DNA from: Bacillota bacterium
GTDB taxonomy: Bacteria > Bacillota > Clostridia > Acetivibrionales > JANLFN01
DNA length: 64,000 bases
Assembly (NCBI GenBank): GCA_023397675.1
Contig: JAEWTV010000120.1
Location: 1-64,000, forward strand
Direction of reading: 5' to 3'
Under the pieces are notes generated by a model. It was not told where the DNA came from and ran no database searches. It saw nothing but the letters and a program-made list of their open reading frames with translations. Position numbers and translations under genes: made by a program. This document shows, piece by piece, positions 1 to 9,227 of this stretch; within the stretch, counting starts at the first letter, position 1; each line of letters begins with the position of its first letter.

Positions 1-98
1 CTTTGAGTCTGACCGGCAGTTTGGGTATTCCCGCAGCCTGCCGAAGAAGCAACAATGCCCAAGCTTAAAATAACTGCTAATAATTTAGTGGCTTTCAT
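1..98 (-). CDS. Lipoprotein N-terminus, probable sugar-binding protein (partial)
   Basis: Only the first 32 codons are in the window; the gene runs off the left edge. The start is set by a GAGGAGG ribosome site about 9 bases upstream. The protein begins with a basic and hydrophobic signal peptide ending in a lipobox (SSAGC), so it should be lipid-anchored outside the cell membrane. It is divergent from the DeoR regulator, ABC ATPase and sugar kinase genes, which suggests the solute-binding protein of the same sugar transporter. The function rests on context and the lipobox alone. Confidence 0.6.
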   Translation of the reverse strand, partial: MKATKLLAVILSLGIVASSAGCGNTQTAGQTQ

Positions 99-333
99 TA
101 ATAAATACCTCCTCTAATATTGACACAATTTTATGCGTTATCGACATTGACAAGCATACCCATCCAAATAAGGCAAATCGATTTAACCATAAAACACATC
201 AACATTCGAAAGTATTCGCAATTATTAGTAATTTTTCCGCAAGCTGCTTTAATATGCGTTTTGATCGAATATGTTTTGTGTATTGATTAATATAATAATC
301 TTAACCCTTGCATTTGTCAACAAAAAAATTTAC

Positions 334-411
334 CTTTTTCTTTCGTTTCGTTTTCGTTTTACTTTCATTTACTTTTGTATGCTTGAATTTTATTTTTGTT
401 TTTGCTATAAT
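334..411 (+). promoter_or_regulatory. Promoter and likely DeoR-family operator
   Basis: A consensus-like promoter is visible: TTGAAT at 383-388, a 17-base spacer and TATAAT at 406-411. Just upstream (334-380) is a run of direct TTTCGTTT and TTTCATTT units. This resembles the AgaR-type DeoR-family operator, whose consensus contains TTTCRTTTYRTTT (recalled from the literature). It would serve the DeoR gene starting at 558, so autoregulation is the simple reading. Confidence 0.55.
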
Positions 412-423
412 CAAGTAAATAAA

Positions 424-456
424 GTCAATTACTATGGGCTTTCAACCGTAATTGAC
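424..456. repeat. Short copy of a dispersed palindromic repeat
   Basis: GTCAATTAC (424-432) and GTAATTGAC (448-456) are exact 9-bp inverted arms around a 15-base loop, in the probable 5' leader of the DeoR gene. The AACCGTAATTG core and the following TGGTAAAAACT recur near 8059. A right-half copy is also at 4400. Confidence 0.6.
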
Positions 457-557
457 CTTGGTAAAAACTCAATTTTACAGGTTATTTTTTATTTATGCAG
501 GGATGTTCAATTAATGAAACAGCTTATTATTTTTATAAGATTGGATTGGTAAAAATA

Positions 558-1355
558 ATGTTTAAATCGGAAAGACTTCAAAAAATCAGAAATATTATAT
601 TTGATCGAAAGCAAATTAATGTTTCTACACTGAGTTCGCTGCTTGGTGTATCGGAAGTGACTATCAGAAGCGATTTGGAACAGCTTGAGCAGGAGGGGTT
701 TTTGTCCCGTCTCCACGGTGGCGCCGTCTTAAATGAAGATATTACAAGCCAGAAGGAGATAAATTCCGCAATCTCCGGGGACGACATCGTCTACAGCAAG
801 GATCAGGATGACATAGGTGTTCTGGCGGCGAAGCTTATCCATGACAATGAAAGAATCTTCCTGGGTTCCGGGACTGTATGCTACTACATAGCCAAAGCCC
901 TGAAAGACAGAAAAAACCTCACTATTCTGACAAACAGTTTATATGTGGCAAATATCCTGTCCGATAATATTCATATAAATGTGCTGCTGACCGGAGGCGA
1001 GCTGCAGCAGGGTAAATACTGCGGCGCCAGCAATATTATGAAAAAGAACGTGGAAAATCTCTTTTTGTCAAAGGCATTTTTCAGCGTGGCTGGAGCGGAT
1101 TTTGACGCAGGCTATACAGTTGCCAATAATACGGAGGTTGATATATACAATATAATTTCCGCCCGTTCAAAAGAAGTGATTTTCGCAATCGAATATACTA
1201 AATTTAATCAATATGATTTTATAAAGCTTGGAAATTTGGATATGGCCCCCATTGTCATATCCAATTCAAAAATTCCCGATGCCTATTCCGAATATTATTT
1301 TACCCATAATATAAAAATCATAACAGCAGTAGATCTTCCTTCAACAATTTTATAA
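558..1355 (+). CDS. DeoR-family transcriptional regulator
   Basis: The 265-aa protein has the standard two-part layout. An N-terminal winged helix-turn-helix (about residues 1-57) includes VSEVTIRSDLEQLE and RLHGGAV, followed by a DeoRC sugar-phosphate sensor domain with the LGSGT and LTGGE motifs. Starting at the ATG at 558 gives the normal family N-terminus, although the ribosome site there is weak; an in-frame start at 495 would add an unlikely tail. It lies 13 bases upstream of the ABC ATPase gene and probably represses the sugar operon until a phosphorylated sugar appears. Confidence 0.9.
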   Translation: MFKSERLQKIRNIIFDRKQINVSTLSSLLGVSEVTIRSDLEQLEQEGFLSRLHGGAVLNEDITSQKEINSAISGDDIVYSKDQDDIGVLAAKLIHDNERIFLGSGTVCYYIAKALKDRKNLTILTNSLYVANILSDNIHINVLLTGGELQQGKYCGASNIMKKNVENLFLSKAFFSVAGADFDAGYTVANNTEVDIYNIISARSKEVIFAIEYTKFNQYDFIKLGNLDMAPIVISNSKIPDAYSEYYFTHNIKIITAVDLPSTIL

Positions 1356-1368
1356 ATGAGGTGATGCC

Positions 1369-2844
1369 ATGGGCCCCAATTGTCTGGAATTTAAAAATAT
1401 ATCAATTGATTTTGATGATGTCAGGATACTTACCGATATATCCTTTTCGGTATGCAGCGGTGAAATGAAAGCCATTATAGGACAAAACGGAGCTGGTAAA
1501 ACCACATTGTTTCGCACATTATCGGGTGAGCTCAAAGCCGACAGGGGTGAAATACTCCTGAACGGAAAATGTATTGAGCCCAGCAGGCTTCCCGAACGGA
1601 TAAATACCGACATTTGTTTTATTAATAATGACATTCAGCTTTCAAACGACCTCAGGGTATATGAGCATTTGTTTCTGGGAAGGCCGAATAATACAGGTTC
1701 TGGCAAAATCATCCTCCCTTCCAGGAAAAAGCTCATCTCCCAGGCCTATAAGGTTCTGAACCTCCTGGGCTGCGGCATAGACGCCACAACGCAGGTAGGT
1801 TCCCTCTCTTTCGGGGAAAAAAGGCTTGTACAGCTGGCAAAGGCCTATATTGACCGGCCCCGGTTCCTGATCCTCGATGAAATAACCTCGAGCTTCAATT
1901 ATTTTGAAGCCTCAAAAATACTGAATATACTGGCAAGCCTGAGAAAACAGGGCACCGGCATACTTTTTTTCACTCATAAGGTACTGGAAGTCATAAATAA
2001 TTTCGATGAGGTTATTTTTTTACGAAACGGCCGGATAGCCGAAACAGCCAATTGCTCCGATCTGCCCTATGACGACCTGCTGAAAAAAATCTTCGGAAAG
2101 GTTATAAACCACCGCTTTCCAAAGCTGCCTGTAAAAACCGGCGATGTCATCCTGAAAATAGATCACCTGTCCACCGACTATCTCAACAATATTAATTTTA
2201 CCTTGAGAGAAGGAGAAATAATCGGGATCACAGGCCCTACCGGTTCCGGGAGAAGCAGCCTTATGCAGGCTATTGCGGGAGACCGGAAAATAAAGAAGGG
2301 GAAAATTTCCTTTTTCAGATCCGAAGAGGATTACAATATCGAATCGGACTGCAGCATTATCCCCCAATACCAGCGTTGCAACGGCCTTTTCGATTCACTG
2401 AACATAGCGCAGAACATTACCATATCAAACCTGAACAAGGTAGTAAAGAAGAACTTTCTGTCGGAAAACTCTGAAAACATATACGCCCGGGATTTGATTG
2501 ACAGGCTCAATATCAAGGGAAACTTTTCCCAGCCGGTCAACACCTTAAGCGGAGGGAACAAGCAGAAGGTCATTCTGGCCAGGGCCATCTTTGCCAACAG
2601 CAAGGTCCTTTTGCTGGACGAGCCCACGCGCAGCGTGGATATTGCCGGAAGAGTGGCCATGTACAATATCATGAATGAATTTGTCCAAAAGAAGAGGGGA
2701 ATCATAATAGCCTCCTCGGACTTTTCAGAGCTTATCGGAATGTGTGACAAAATAATCATTCTCAACAACGGCCAGCTCCTCACAGAAATCAATCAAAAGG
2801 ATGTAACCGAGGATCTGCTTTACCGTTATGTAAATAATCAATAA
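1369..2844 (+). CDS. Sugar ABC transporter, two-cassette ATP-binding protein
   Basis: The 491-aa protein carries two ABC cassettes in tandem, as in RbsA/XylG/MglA. Cassette 1 has Walker A GQNGAGKTT, signature LSFGEKRLVQLAKA and Walker B FLILDEITSSF. Cassette 2 has GPTGSGRSS, LSGGNKQKVILARAI and LLLDEPTRSVD. The second Walker A has Arg where Lys is canonical, a difference often seen in this family. The ribosome site is GAGGTG. No permease gene follows, so the permease and perhaps the binding protein (divergent, at position 1) must lie elsewhere. Substrate is inferred to be a pentose or similar sugar from the kinase next door. Confidence 0.9.
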   Translation: MGPNCLEFKNISIDFDDVRILTDISFSVCSGEMKAIIGQNGAGKTTLFRTLSGELKADRGEILLNGKCIEPSRLPERINTDICFINNDIQLSNDLRVYEHLFLGRPNNTGSGKIILPSRKKLISQAYKVLNLLGCGIDATTQVGSLSFGEKRLVQLAKAYIDRPRFLILDEITSSFNYFEASKILNILASLRKQGTGILFFTHKVLEVINNFDEVIFLRNGRIAETANCSDLPYDDLLKKIFGKVINHRFPKLPVKTGDVILKIDHLSTDYLNNINFTLREGEIIGITGPTGSGRSSLMQAIAGDRKIKKGKISFFRSEEDYNIESDCSIIPQYQRCNGLFDSLNIAQNITISNLNKVVKKNFLSENSENIYARDLIDRLNIKGNFSQPVNTLSGGNKQKVILARAIFANSKVLLLDEPTRSVDIAGRVAMYNIMNEFVQKKRGIIIASSDFSELIGMCDKIIILNNGQLLTEINQKDVTEDLLYRYVNNQ

Positions 2845-2870
2845 ACCTTTCGCCCAAACAGGAGGACACT

Positions 2871-4394
2871 ATGAAAATAATTGCATATGATCTGGGTACG
2901 GGAGGAATCAAGGCGTCCCTGCACAATGAAAGGGGAGATTCCCTTCTTACCACCTTTATAGCCTATGATACTTTTTATCCGCAAAACAAATATCATGAAC
3001 AGAGGCCTTCCGACTGGTGGGACGGGGTTTGCCGGAGCACAAGGCTGATCCTGGAGAAAAGCGGTACAAAAGCAAATGAAATCGAAGCCCTGGCCCTGTC
3101 CGGCCACAGTCTTGTGGCAGCGCCCATCGGCCGTAACGGAGAACTCCTTCTGGAGCAGGTTCCCATATGGTCGGATACGCGGGCTGAAAAAGAGGCTTCG
3201 GATTTTTTTCATGAAATACCCTATGACGACTGGTATCACTGTACGGGAAACGGAGACCCCGCCGAATGCTATTCCATTATGAAGCTGATGTGGATGAAGC
3301 GGAACCAGCCTGAAATATTCAGTAAAACCAGGTATGTACTCGGTTCAAAGGATTATATAAATTACAGGCTCACCGGCAATTTTTTCACAGATCAGTCCTA
3401 TGCCTCGGGTACAGGCGCGTTTAACCTGAGAGAAAACACCTATAATGACTCGTACATAGAAGCGGCTCAGCTTCCAAAGGACATATTCCCTCCGATTCTC
3501 CCCTCTCACGGTCTTGTAGGCAGGGTTACCATGCAGGCCGCTCTGGAAACCGGGCTGTCTGAGGGGACCCTGGTGGCCTGCGGCGGCGTTGATAACTCCT
3601 GTATGGCTCTGGGGGCCTGCGGTACCGGAGACGGGAAAATCTACACCTCCCTGGGCTCCTCCTGCTGGATAGCGGTAACCTCAAAGCAGCCTATTATTGA
3701 CGACGGGCTCCACCCTTTTATTTTCTCACATATTGAGGAAGGATATTATACCTCAGGCATGTCCATATTCTCAGGGGGCAACTCCTACAGGTGGGTCAGG
3801 GATCAATTTTACAAGGATATCCCCACGGATTCCGATGCCTTTGCCCTTATGGACAGGATGGCGGCCCAGGCTCCGGCGGGCAGCAACGGAGTTTTATTCA
3901 ATCCCAGCCTGGGAGGCGGCAGCGCCCAGGAAAAAAGCCCCAATATCAGGGGAGCTTATATGGGACTGTCACTTTCAACCACGAGGGATGACCTTACCCG
4001 TGCCACCATGGAAGGCATATCCATGAACCTGCGGCTTCTGCTTGACGGATTTTCAAGATACCTGACCCTGGACGGCGAAATGCTGCTATGCGGAGGCGGC
4101 AGCAAAAGCCAGTTCTGGAGGCAGCTCTTTGCGGATATTTACAATAAAAAAATAATAAAGACCAATATCGACCAGAATGCGGCATCGCTGGGGGCCGCCG
4201 CCATTGCCGCCAAATGCTGCGGCATGTGGACGGACTACAGCGGAATCCAGGCCCTGCACGAGGTTCAAAGCATTGAAATACCCCATGAAGAGTCCAACAA
4301 AACCTATGAAAAGCTGCTCGTGCATTTCAGGGAGTGTTCAGATTTTCTTGCTGAGCTGGGTGATAAAATGGCCAAACCCATTACCATGGGCTGA
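2871..4394 (+). CDS. FGGY-family carbohydrate kinase, xylulokinase-like
   Basis: At 507 aa this is full length for the FGGY family. The N-terminal ATPase-fold motif is AYDLGTGGIKASL, and the C-terminal domain has the glycine-rich LLCGGGSKSQFWRQLFADI segment typical of these kinases. It would phosphorylate the imported sugar in the cytosol. It starts 26 bases after the ABC gene behind CAGGAGGACACT, so the three genes probably form one operon. Xylulose is the best guess, but ribulose, fucose-type and glycerol kinases share this fold. Confidence 0.85.
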   Translation: MKIIAYDLGTGGIKASLHNERGDSLLTTFIAYDTFYPQNKYHEQRPSDWWDGVCRSTRLILEKSGTKANEIEALALSGHSLVAAPIGRNGELLLEQVPIWSDTRAEKEASDFFHEIPYDDWYHCTGNGDPAECYSIMKLMWMKRNQPEIFSKTRYVLGSKDYINYRLTGNFFTDQSYASGTGAFNLRENTYNDSYIEAAQLPKDIFPPILPSHGLVGRVTMQAALETGLSEGTLVACGGVDNSCMALGACGTGDGKIYTSLGSSCWIAVTSKQPIIDDGLHPFIFSHIEEGYYTSGMSIFSGGNSYRWVRDQFYKDIPTDSDAFALMDRMAAQAPAGSNGVLFNPSLGGGSAQEKSPNIRGAYMGLSLSTTRDDLTRATMEGISMNLRLLLDGFSRYLTLDGEMLLCGGGSKSQFWRQLFADIYNKKIIKTNIDQNAASLGAAAIAAKCCGMWTDYSGIQALHEVQSIEIPHEESNKTYEKLLVHFRECSDFLAELGDKMAKPITMG

Positions 4395-4426
4395 AGAATT
4401 TAACCGTAATTGGCCTTATAACCTGA
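4395..4426. repeat. Half copy of the dispersed repeat between convergent genes
   Basis: The 32-base gap between the kinase and helicase stop codons contains TTTAACCGTAATTGGCCTTATA, matching the right half of the repeats at 424-456 and 7923-8164. No left arm is present. Confidence 0.45.
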
Positions 4427-6799
4427 CTACCATAAGTCCTTCTGCAGTGCCGGCCTTTCCCAGAACTGCTCCAGCCTGTACTGCAGATCCTTTGTATTTC
4501 TCACTCTGACGTAATGTTCCCAGTGCTTCGGGAAAAGGCGTTTATAGGTCTGATGGGAAAATCTCTCGTCTATGAGCAGCACCATCCCCCTGTCATTTTC
4601 AGACCGGATAACCCTGCCTGCAGCCTGGAGCACCTTGTTCATGCCCGGAAACATATATGCGTTTTCAAAACCCATTCCGTCCTTCTGCTGGAAATAATCC
4701 ATTATTATATCCTGCTCAGTGCTTATTTGAGGCAGGCCGACTCCTACGATTACTGCTCCTATCAACCTGTCGCCCTTTAAATCGATTCCCTCGGAAAAAA
4801 TGCCTCCCAGAACGCCAAAGCATATCATGCTCTCCCTGCGGCCGGGCTGAAATCTGTTGAGAAAGCTTTCCTTTTCTTCTTCCGACATTGAGCCCTGCTG
4901 GAGCAGGGTATCCGCCATGGGGTATTTTTCGGTAAAACGGGCGTATACCTCGTTCATGTATTTATAGGACGGGAAATATACCATATAATTTCCGGGTTTC
5001 CTGTCAGCCGCACATTTTATAAGGTCCGCAATATCGTCGTAACTGTTCTCCCTGTTCCTGTACTTGGTGGAGACCCGGTCCTCGATCAGAAGGCACAGCT
5101 TTCTATTGTCAAAAGGCGAAGTCAAATTGATGTTGTAGTCTTCCTTTTCGCCTCCCAGTATGTTCATAAAATAGCTCAGGGGGGTTAATGTCGCTGAAAA
5201 AAACACAGCTGTTTTCCCCCTCTTTACAGCTTCTGCAAGAAGATAGGAAGGATCAATGCAAAAGAGCTTCACCCGTACTTCGCTTCCGGAGACTTCGATA
5301 AAAGTGACGTATCTCTCGTCATAAAATTCCGCTATCTTCAAAAAGGAAATGGAATTGAAATACACCTCCAGCAGCAGTTCAAAGCCTTCTATACCGTTAT
5401 TCTGATTTTTTACAATCCACTCCTCTGCAACAGTGACAAACTTGCTTAAAAGCCTGTATAAATCGTTCAGCTCCGCTTTATTTATCAGAAATCCGTTATC
5501 GCCGCACTGTTTCCTCAGTGAGACCATGAATGTATTGATATTGTTTAAGATTTTTGCAATTCCTGGCTGTTTTTGTTTTACATACTTTTTGGCCTCCAGA
5601 AATGCCGACTTGCAAAGCTGTGCCGAAAACATTTCCCTGGCCCTGTCCACAAGATTGTGGGCCTCATCCACCAGAAAAGCATAGTCCCCGTCATTATTCA
5701 GAAAAAATCTTTTCAAATACACCCTGGGGTCAAAAACGTAATTGTAATCGCATATGACACAATCCGCCCACAAAGACAGGTCCAAGGCAAATTCAAAGGG
5801 ACAGACAGTATGCTTCCGGGCATAGCTTTCAATTATTTCACGGGACAGATACTCCGTATTTTCCAATATGTCCATTAAAGCAGCATTGACCCTGTTGAAA
5901 TGGCCCCTGGCATATTCGCAAAAATCCGGATTGCAGCTGCCCTCTTTGTTGAAGCAGATTTTTTCCTTTGCGGTCAGAGTAAGCGTCCTGAATTTAAGGC
6001 CCTTTTCCCTCATTTTTGAGAAGGCTTCTTCCGCCACCTGCCTGGTTATGGTTTTGGCTGTCAGGTAAAAAATCTTTGATATGTGCTGCTCACCCAGGGC
6101 CTTTACAGCCGGAAACAGCGTGGATATTGTCTTGCCTATCCCTGTGGGTGCCTGTACGAAAAGCTTCCTTTCCTGCATTATGGTTTTGTACACTGCTACA
6201 GCAAGCTCTCTCTGTCCCTTGCGGTATTCCTCAAACGGGAACTGCAGGCTTTTGACAGTCATATCTCTTTGAGAATTCCAGGCCTCCGACATGCCTGCCC
6301 ATATGTAGTATTTGTCCAGAAGCCCGGCCATAAAATCCTTCAGGTCCTCTTGCCCATACTTCCTTCTGATTATTTTTCTTTCCTCAGTATCTAGCTGAAA
6401 ATACGTCAGCTGGACGAAAATATCCTCCAGGCCGTTCTGAACACTGTAGATAAAAGCGTAGCATTTGGCCTGGGCCCAGTGCAGCAGGCTGAAATCGTCA
6501 TCAATGTATTCCAGCGGCCTTGTCGTGGACTTTATCTCGTCAATGACGATCCCATCCTTTTCAGAGATGATCCCGTCTGCACGCCCTTCCAGCTTGATTA
6601 TGAAATCTTTAATTTCATAATCGTAGGACAGAAAAACTTCTTTATTATATTTTTCTCCGCTTTCCTTCTGTATTTTTTGATGAATCCTGGTACCTTCCAG
6701 CATTCTGTTTGAAGAAACCAGCCTGTTGTCAATGTCTCCAGATCTCAGCACAAGTTCAACAAGATTTCTTACAGAAATTTTTATCTGTGGTTTTCCCAT
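4427..6799 (-). CDS. DinG/XPD-type helicase with N-terminal nuclease-like domain
   Basis: The 790-aa protein starts with a Cas4-like PD-(D/E)XK segment (D75 in GRADG, then E88 and K90 in DEIK). A superfamily 2 XPD/DinG helicase follows: Walker A APTGIGKT near residue 220, DEAH box LVDEAHN, and cysteines (CFNKEGSC, DFCEYARG, TVCPFE) that would hold a 4Fe-4S cluster. The C-terminal helicase motifs include GIFSEGIDLKGDRL and QAAGRVIRSENDRG. A role in DNA repair or resolving unusual DNA structures is inferred from the family. It converges with the sugar operon and is followed, on its own strand, by no close partner. Confidence 0.9.
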   Translation of the reverse strand: MGKPQIKISVRNLVELVLRSGDIDNRLVSSNRMLEGTRIHQKIQKESGEKYNKEVFLSYDYEIKDFIIKLEGRADGIISEKDGIVIDEIKSTTRPLEYIDDDFSLLHWAQAKCYAFIYSVQNGLEDIFVQLTYFQLDTEERKIIRRKYGQEDLKDFMAGLLDKYYIWAGMSEAWNSQRDMTVKSLQFPFEEYRKGQRELAVAVYKTIMQERKLFVQAPTGIGKTISTLFPAVKALGEQHISKIFYLTAKTITRQVAEEAFSKMREKGLKFRTLTLTAKEKICFNKEGSCNPDFCEYARGHFNRVNAALMDILENTEYLSREIIESYARKHTVCPFEFALDLSLWADCVICDYNYVFDPRVYLKRFFLNNDGDYAFLVDEAHNLVDRAREMFSAQLCKSAFLEAKKYVKQKQPGIAKILNNINTFMVSLRKQCGDNGFLINKAELNDLYRLLSKFVTVAEEWIVKNQNNGIEGFELLLEVYFNSISFLKIAEFYDERYVTFIEVSGSEVRVKLFCIDPSYLLAEAVKRGKTAVFFSATLTPLSYFMNILGGEKEDYNINLTSPFDNRKLCLLIEDRVSTKYRNRENSYDDIADLIKCAADRKPGNYMVYFPSYKYMNEVYARFTEKYPMADTLLQQGSMSEEEKESFLNRFQPGRRESMICFGVLGGIFSEGIDLKGDRLIGAVIVGVGLPQISTEQDIIMDYFQQKDGMGFENAYMFPGMNKVLQAAGRVIRSENDRGMVLLIDERFSHQTYKRLFPKHWEHYVRVRNTKDLQYRLEQFWERPALQKDLW

Positions 6800-6886
6800 G
6801 CCCGTCTCCTATGAACACAAAAAATACATTGTACTTTTAATTTCATAATACCGCACTCCCATGCCCTTCTGTGTATCCGGCCCGAC

Positions 6887-7849
6887 TTAGCTCAGAAGGC
6901 TGTCGATATCCTGCTGTGAAAGTGATATGCCGGCCGCTTTTAATGAGTCTTCCAGCTGTTCCATACTGGTACAGCCTATAACAGCCGCTGCGTTCAGCCT
7001 GTTATCCGTGATATAGCCGAGAGACACTGCTGATTTGCTGTAGCCCCTATCCTTACATAGCTTGAGCAAATTATTATAGCGCCGTATATTTTCCGGAGTT
7101 ACAAACTTTTTCAATTTATCCGGTACATGCTCCAGGCCTTCTTCTCCGGCTTTTGAAAATAGACCGTTGGCCTGGGAGGAAAATGCCGTTACCGGGATGT
7201 TCAGTTTCAAATATTTCTCATATTCACTTTGGTTCATGCAAATAAGAGTCTTGTCCTCGAAGTGTTCCGGAAGACATTGGGCAAAACTCCACTGAATCTG
7301 CGAAATAGATATTTTTGTCTTTCCTTTCCCGGCCGCATATTCATTGGCCTCTGCAATTCTGTCACAGCTCCAGTTGGACACTCCCACTGCCCTGGCCTTT
7401 CCTTCTTCCGTCAGAATATGTAATGTGTCCATTATGACGCTCACAGGCAACGAGGTATCATCTCTGTGAAGAAGGTACAAATCCACATAATCAGTTTGAA
7501 GTGTCCTCAAGCTTGTATCCATGTCCCGGAGAATCTCCTCTCTGGATAAGCGATTCCTACCTGAACTGTCAGGATGACCTCCCTTGGTAATCATGACCAC
7601 GTCTTTCCGGTTGTTTCTGGCCTTCATCCACTCACCGATTGTGCGTTCACTGACGGAATGGCCGTTTTCAAGCCAATCGCAGTATACCCGTGCCGTATCG
7701 ATAGTATTTCCTCCCTGTGCAATAAACCTGTCCATCATTTCAAAGGATTGTTCTTTACTTACTTTCGTACCGAAGGGTGCCCCTCCTAAAATTATTCTGG
7801 ACATTCTGATCGTTTCCCGGTTTCTTGCCGGGATTTCAAAATATTTCAT
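6887..7849 (-). CDS. Aldo/keto reductase family protein
   Basis: A 320-aa NAD(P)H-dependent oxidoreductase of the (beta/alpha)8 type. Landmarks are GGNTIDTARVYCDWLENG (Asp and Tyr of the catalytic set), MITKGGHP, a YVDLYLLHRDD strand and AVGVSNWSCDRI. The Lys of the tetrad is in VMITKGG and the His in YLLHRDD. The C-terminal AAVIGCTSMEQLEDSL segment is the usual cofactor-binding end. The substrate cannot be read from the sequence. It stands alone, with the 440-base repeat region upstream. Confidence 0.88.
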   Translation of the reverse strand: MKYFEIPARNRETIRMSRIILGGAPFGTKVSKEQSFEMMDRFIAQGGNTIDTARVYCDWLENGHSVSERTIGEWMKARNNRKDVVMITKGGHPDSSGRNRLSREEILRDMDTSLRTLQTDYVDLYLLHRDDTSLPVSVIMDTLHILTEEGKARAVGVSNWSCDRIAEANEYAAGKGKTKISISQIQWSFAQCLPEHFEDKTLICMNQSEYEKYLKLNIPVTAFSSQANGLFSKAGEEGLEHVPDKLKKFVTPENIRRYNNLLKLCKDRGYSKSAVSLGYITDNRLNAAAVIGCTSMEQLEDSLKAAGISLSQQDIDSLLS

Positions 7850-7922
7850 GCTGCAGCACTTCCTTTACGATTTTATATACTAACACTGCATATAACACTT
7901 ATGTAATCCGAACTAACATAAA

Positions 7923-8164
7923 GCTAATTACTATGGGTTGAAAGCCCATAGCATGGGTTTGTGGCCAAAGCCTCCTAAAGTTAAAATCATACAAACCCAA
8001 ACTGCGTTGTAAGCCAGCTCAAAAGCAATATTCGCCTGAAAGGCGAAGGCTCTCAACCGTAATTGATCTGGTAAAAACTTTCTGAACCCGAGTGTTGAAA
8101 CCTTCAGATATAATTGCCTGAAAGCAGCATTTGCCTGAAGACGAAGTTTTTAACCGTAATTGAC
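7923..8164. repeat. Long composite copy of the dispersed palindromic repeat
   Basis: The 440-base gap between the aldo/keto reductase and DUF1540 genes is mostly this repeat. It opens with GCTAATTAC (7923-7931) and closes with GTAATTGAC (8156-8164), the same terminal arms as the 33-bp copy at 424. An internal end, AACCGTAATTGATCTGGT, falls at 8055-8072. Both halves contain related GCCTGAA...CGAAG segments, so it looks like one unit plus a partial second unit. I see no ORF in it; a small non-coding repeat family is the likeliest reading. Confidence 0.55.
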
Positions 8165-8249
8165 TTTATAATAACACATTTGGGTTTGAATTTGTAACAG
8201 CATCGATTATTAAATTAATAATTATTATGGATTCTCCCGTATATAAAAG

Positions 8250-8281
8250 CAAGCCTGCCAAGTTGATTACTTAACAGGCCT
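8250..8281 (-). terminator. Terminator after the DUF1540 gene
   Basis: GCCTG at 8253-8257 pairs with CAGGC at 8275-8279, with an inner AAG/CTT. On the minus strand the stem is followed by TTGCTTTTATAT. It sits just past the stop codon at 8290. Confidence 0.55.
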
Positions 8282-8289
8282 GTTTCTGG

Positions 8290-8466
8290 TTAAGCTTGTG
8301 CTTCAGGAATAAATGTAGTACAGTCTGTTTCCTGTGAATTAGTTGCATTTCTGGGCTGGACTTCAATCATTTCAGCTGAGCAATGATCACCCGCCATGTA
8401 ATAACTGCAAGTATTTACCACACATCTAATACCAGAGTTTGGCTGACTCATCTTTTTGGCATTCAT
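8290..8466 (-). CDS. DUF1540 domain small cysteine-rich protein
   Basis: The 58-aa protein has the DUF1540 cysteine pattern: CVVNTCSYYMAGDHCSAEMI and then DCTTF. These four or five cysteines probably bind a metal. The start at 8466 is chosen because GGAGGAATCTAAA precedes it; the in-frame Met five codons upstream has no site. Members are common in clostridia and their function is not known to me. Confidence 0.85.
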   Translation of the reverse strand: MNAKKMSQPNSGIRCVVNTCSYYMAGDHCSAEMIEVQPRNATNSQETDCTTFIPEAQA

Positions 8467-8575
8467 TTTAGATTCCTCCAAATATATTTTTTACATAAAT
8501 ATTATTTGGAGGAAGCCAGTTTTTATTCAAATCCGGGATTCCAATATAAGGGTTAAAAATTTTATTGATACTTCG

Positions 8576-9193
8576 TCAAATATATTGTACAAATTCGTCC
8601 AGAGTCTTTCTATAGCCTCTGATGCCCTGCTTTGAAATATCCGCCTTTCCGATTGTTATCAGAAGCACCGGAACCAGATTATCCGGAACGTTAAAAAGGC
8701 TTTTTACAGCCTCCGGATCAAAGCCTATCATGGGGCAGGTATCCCAGCCCTTTTCCTTTGCCGCGTACATAAACGTCATGGCGGACAGGCATGCGTTCCG
8801 GATGGCCTCTTCATTTTTAAACCCGTCTCCACGGCTGTCGTACAAGCCGTGAATCGACGATATCATCATATCATATTCCTGTTTGTTCAAAATATTGAGA
8901 TTCAGCATTCCTTCATACAGGTTCTCCGCATTTAGGTATTCTTCCTTGTTGCCAAGCACAAGAATTGCGGCTGAGGCGGTATGTATCTTATATTGCTTAA
9001 AAGCCACTTCCCTGAGCTGTTCCTTTTTATCGGGATCCATTATCACAATGTATTTCGTGTGCTGAAGATTGAAACAGGACGGTGCATACCTGGTCAGTTC
9101 AAATATCTCATCCAGCTGATTCCTGCCTATTTTTTCTTCCGCAATGAAACTTTTGGCAGAACGTCTTTCCTTGATTAATTTTTCTACTTCCAT
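8576..9193 (-). CDS. Nitroreductase-family flavoprotein
   Basis: The 205-aa protein has the nitroreductase pattern: the ERRSAKSF start motif (FMN-phosphate binding Arg residues), RYAPSCFNLQHTKYIV, and the C-terminal GWDTCPMIGFDPEAVK plus VPVLLITIGKAD. It would be an FMN-dependent, NAD(P)H-using reductase. The start at 9193 follows AGAGAAGG; a longer reading frame to 9259 overlaps the preceding gene and is not supported. The upstream gene, 34 bases away, is a flavin-binding protein, so the two may be co-transcribed. Confidence 0.88.
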   Translation of the reverse strand: MEVEKLIKERRSAKSFIAEEKIGRNQLDEIFELTRYAPSCFNLQHTKYIVIMDPDKKEQLREVAFKQYKIHTASAAILVLGNKEEYLNAENLYEGMLNLNILNKQEYDMMISSIHGLYDSRGDGFKNEEAIRNACLSAMTFMYAAKEKGWDTCPMIGFDPEAVKSLFNVPDNLVPVLLITIGKADISKQGIRGYRKTLDEFVQYI

Positions 9194-9227
9194 ATGAAAA
9201 CCTTCTCTCTTAAAATTTTCATACCTG

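Noticed and set aside
271..552. 93-aa frame rich in Phe/Ile/Tyr upstream of the DeoR gene
   Set aside because: It crosses the promoter and operator region, has no ribosome site and is low complexity.
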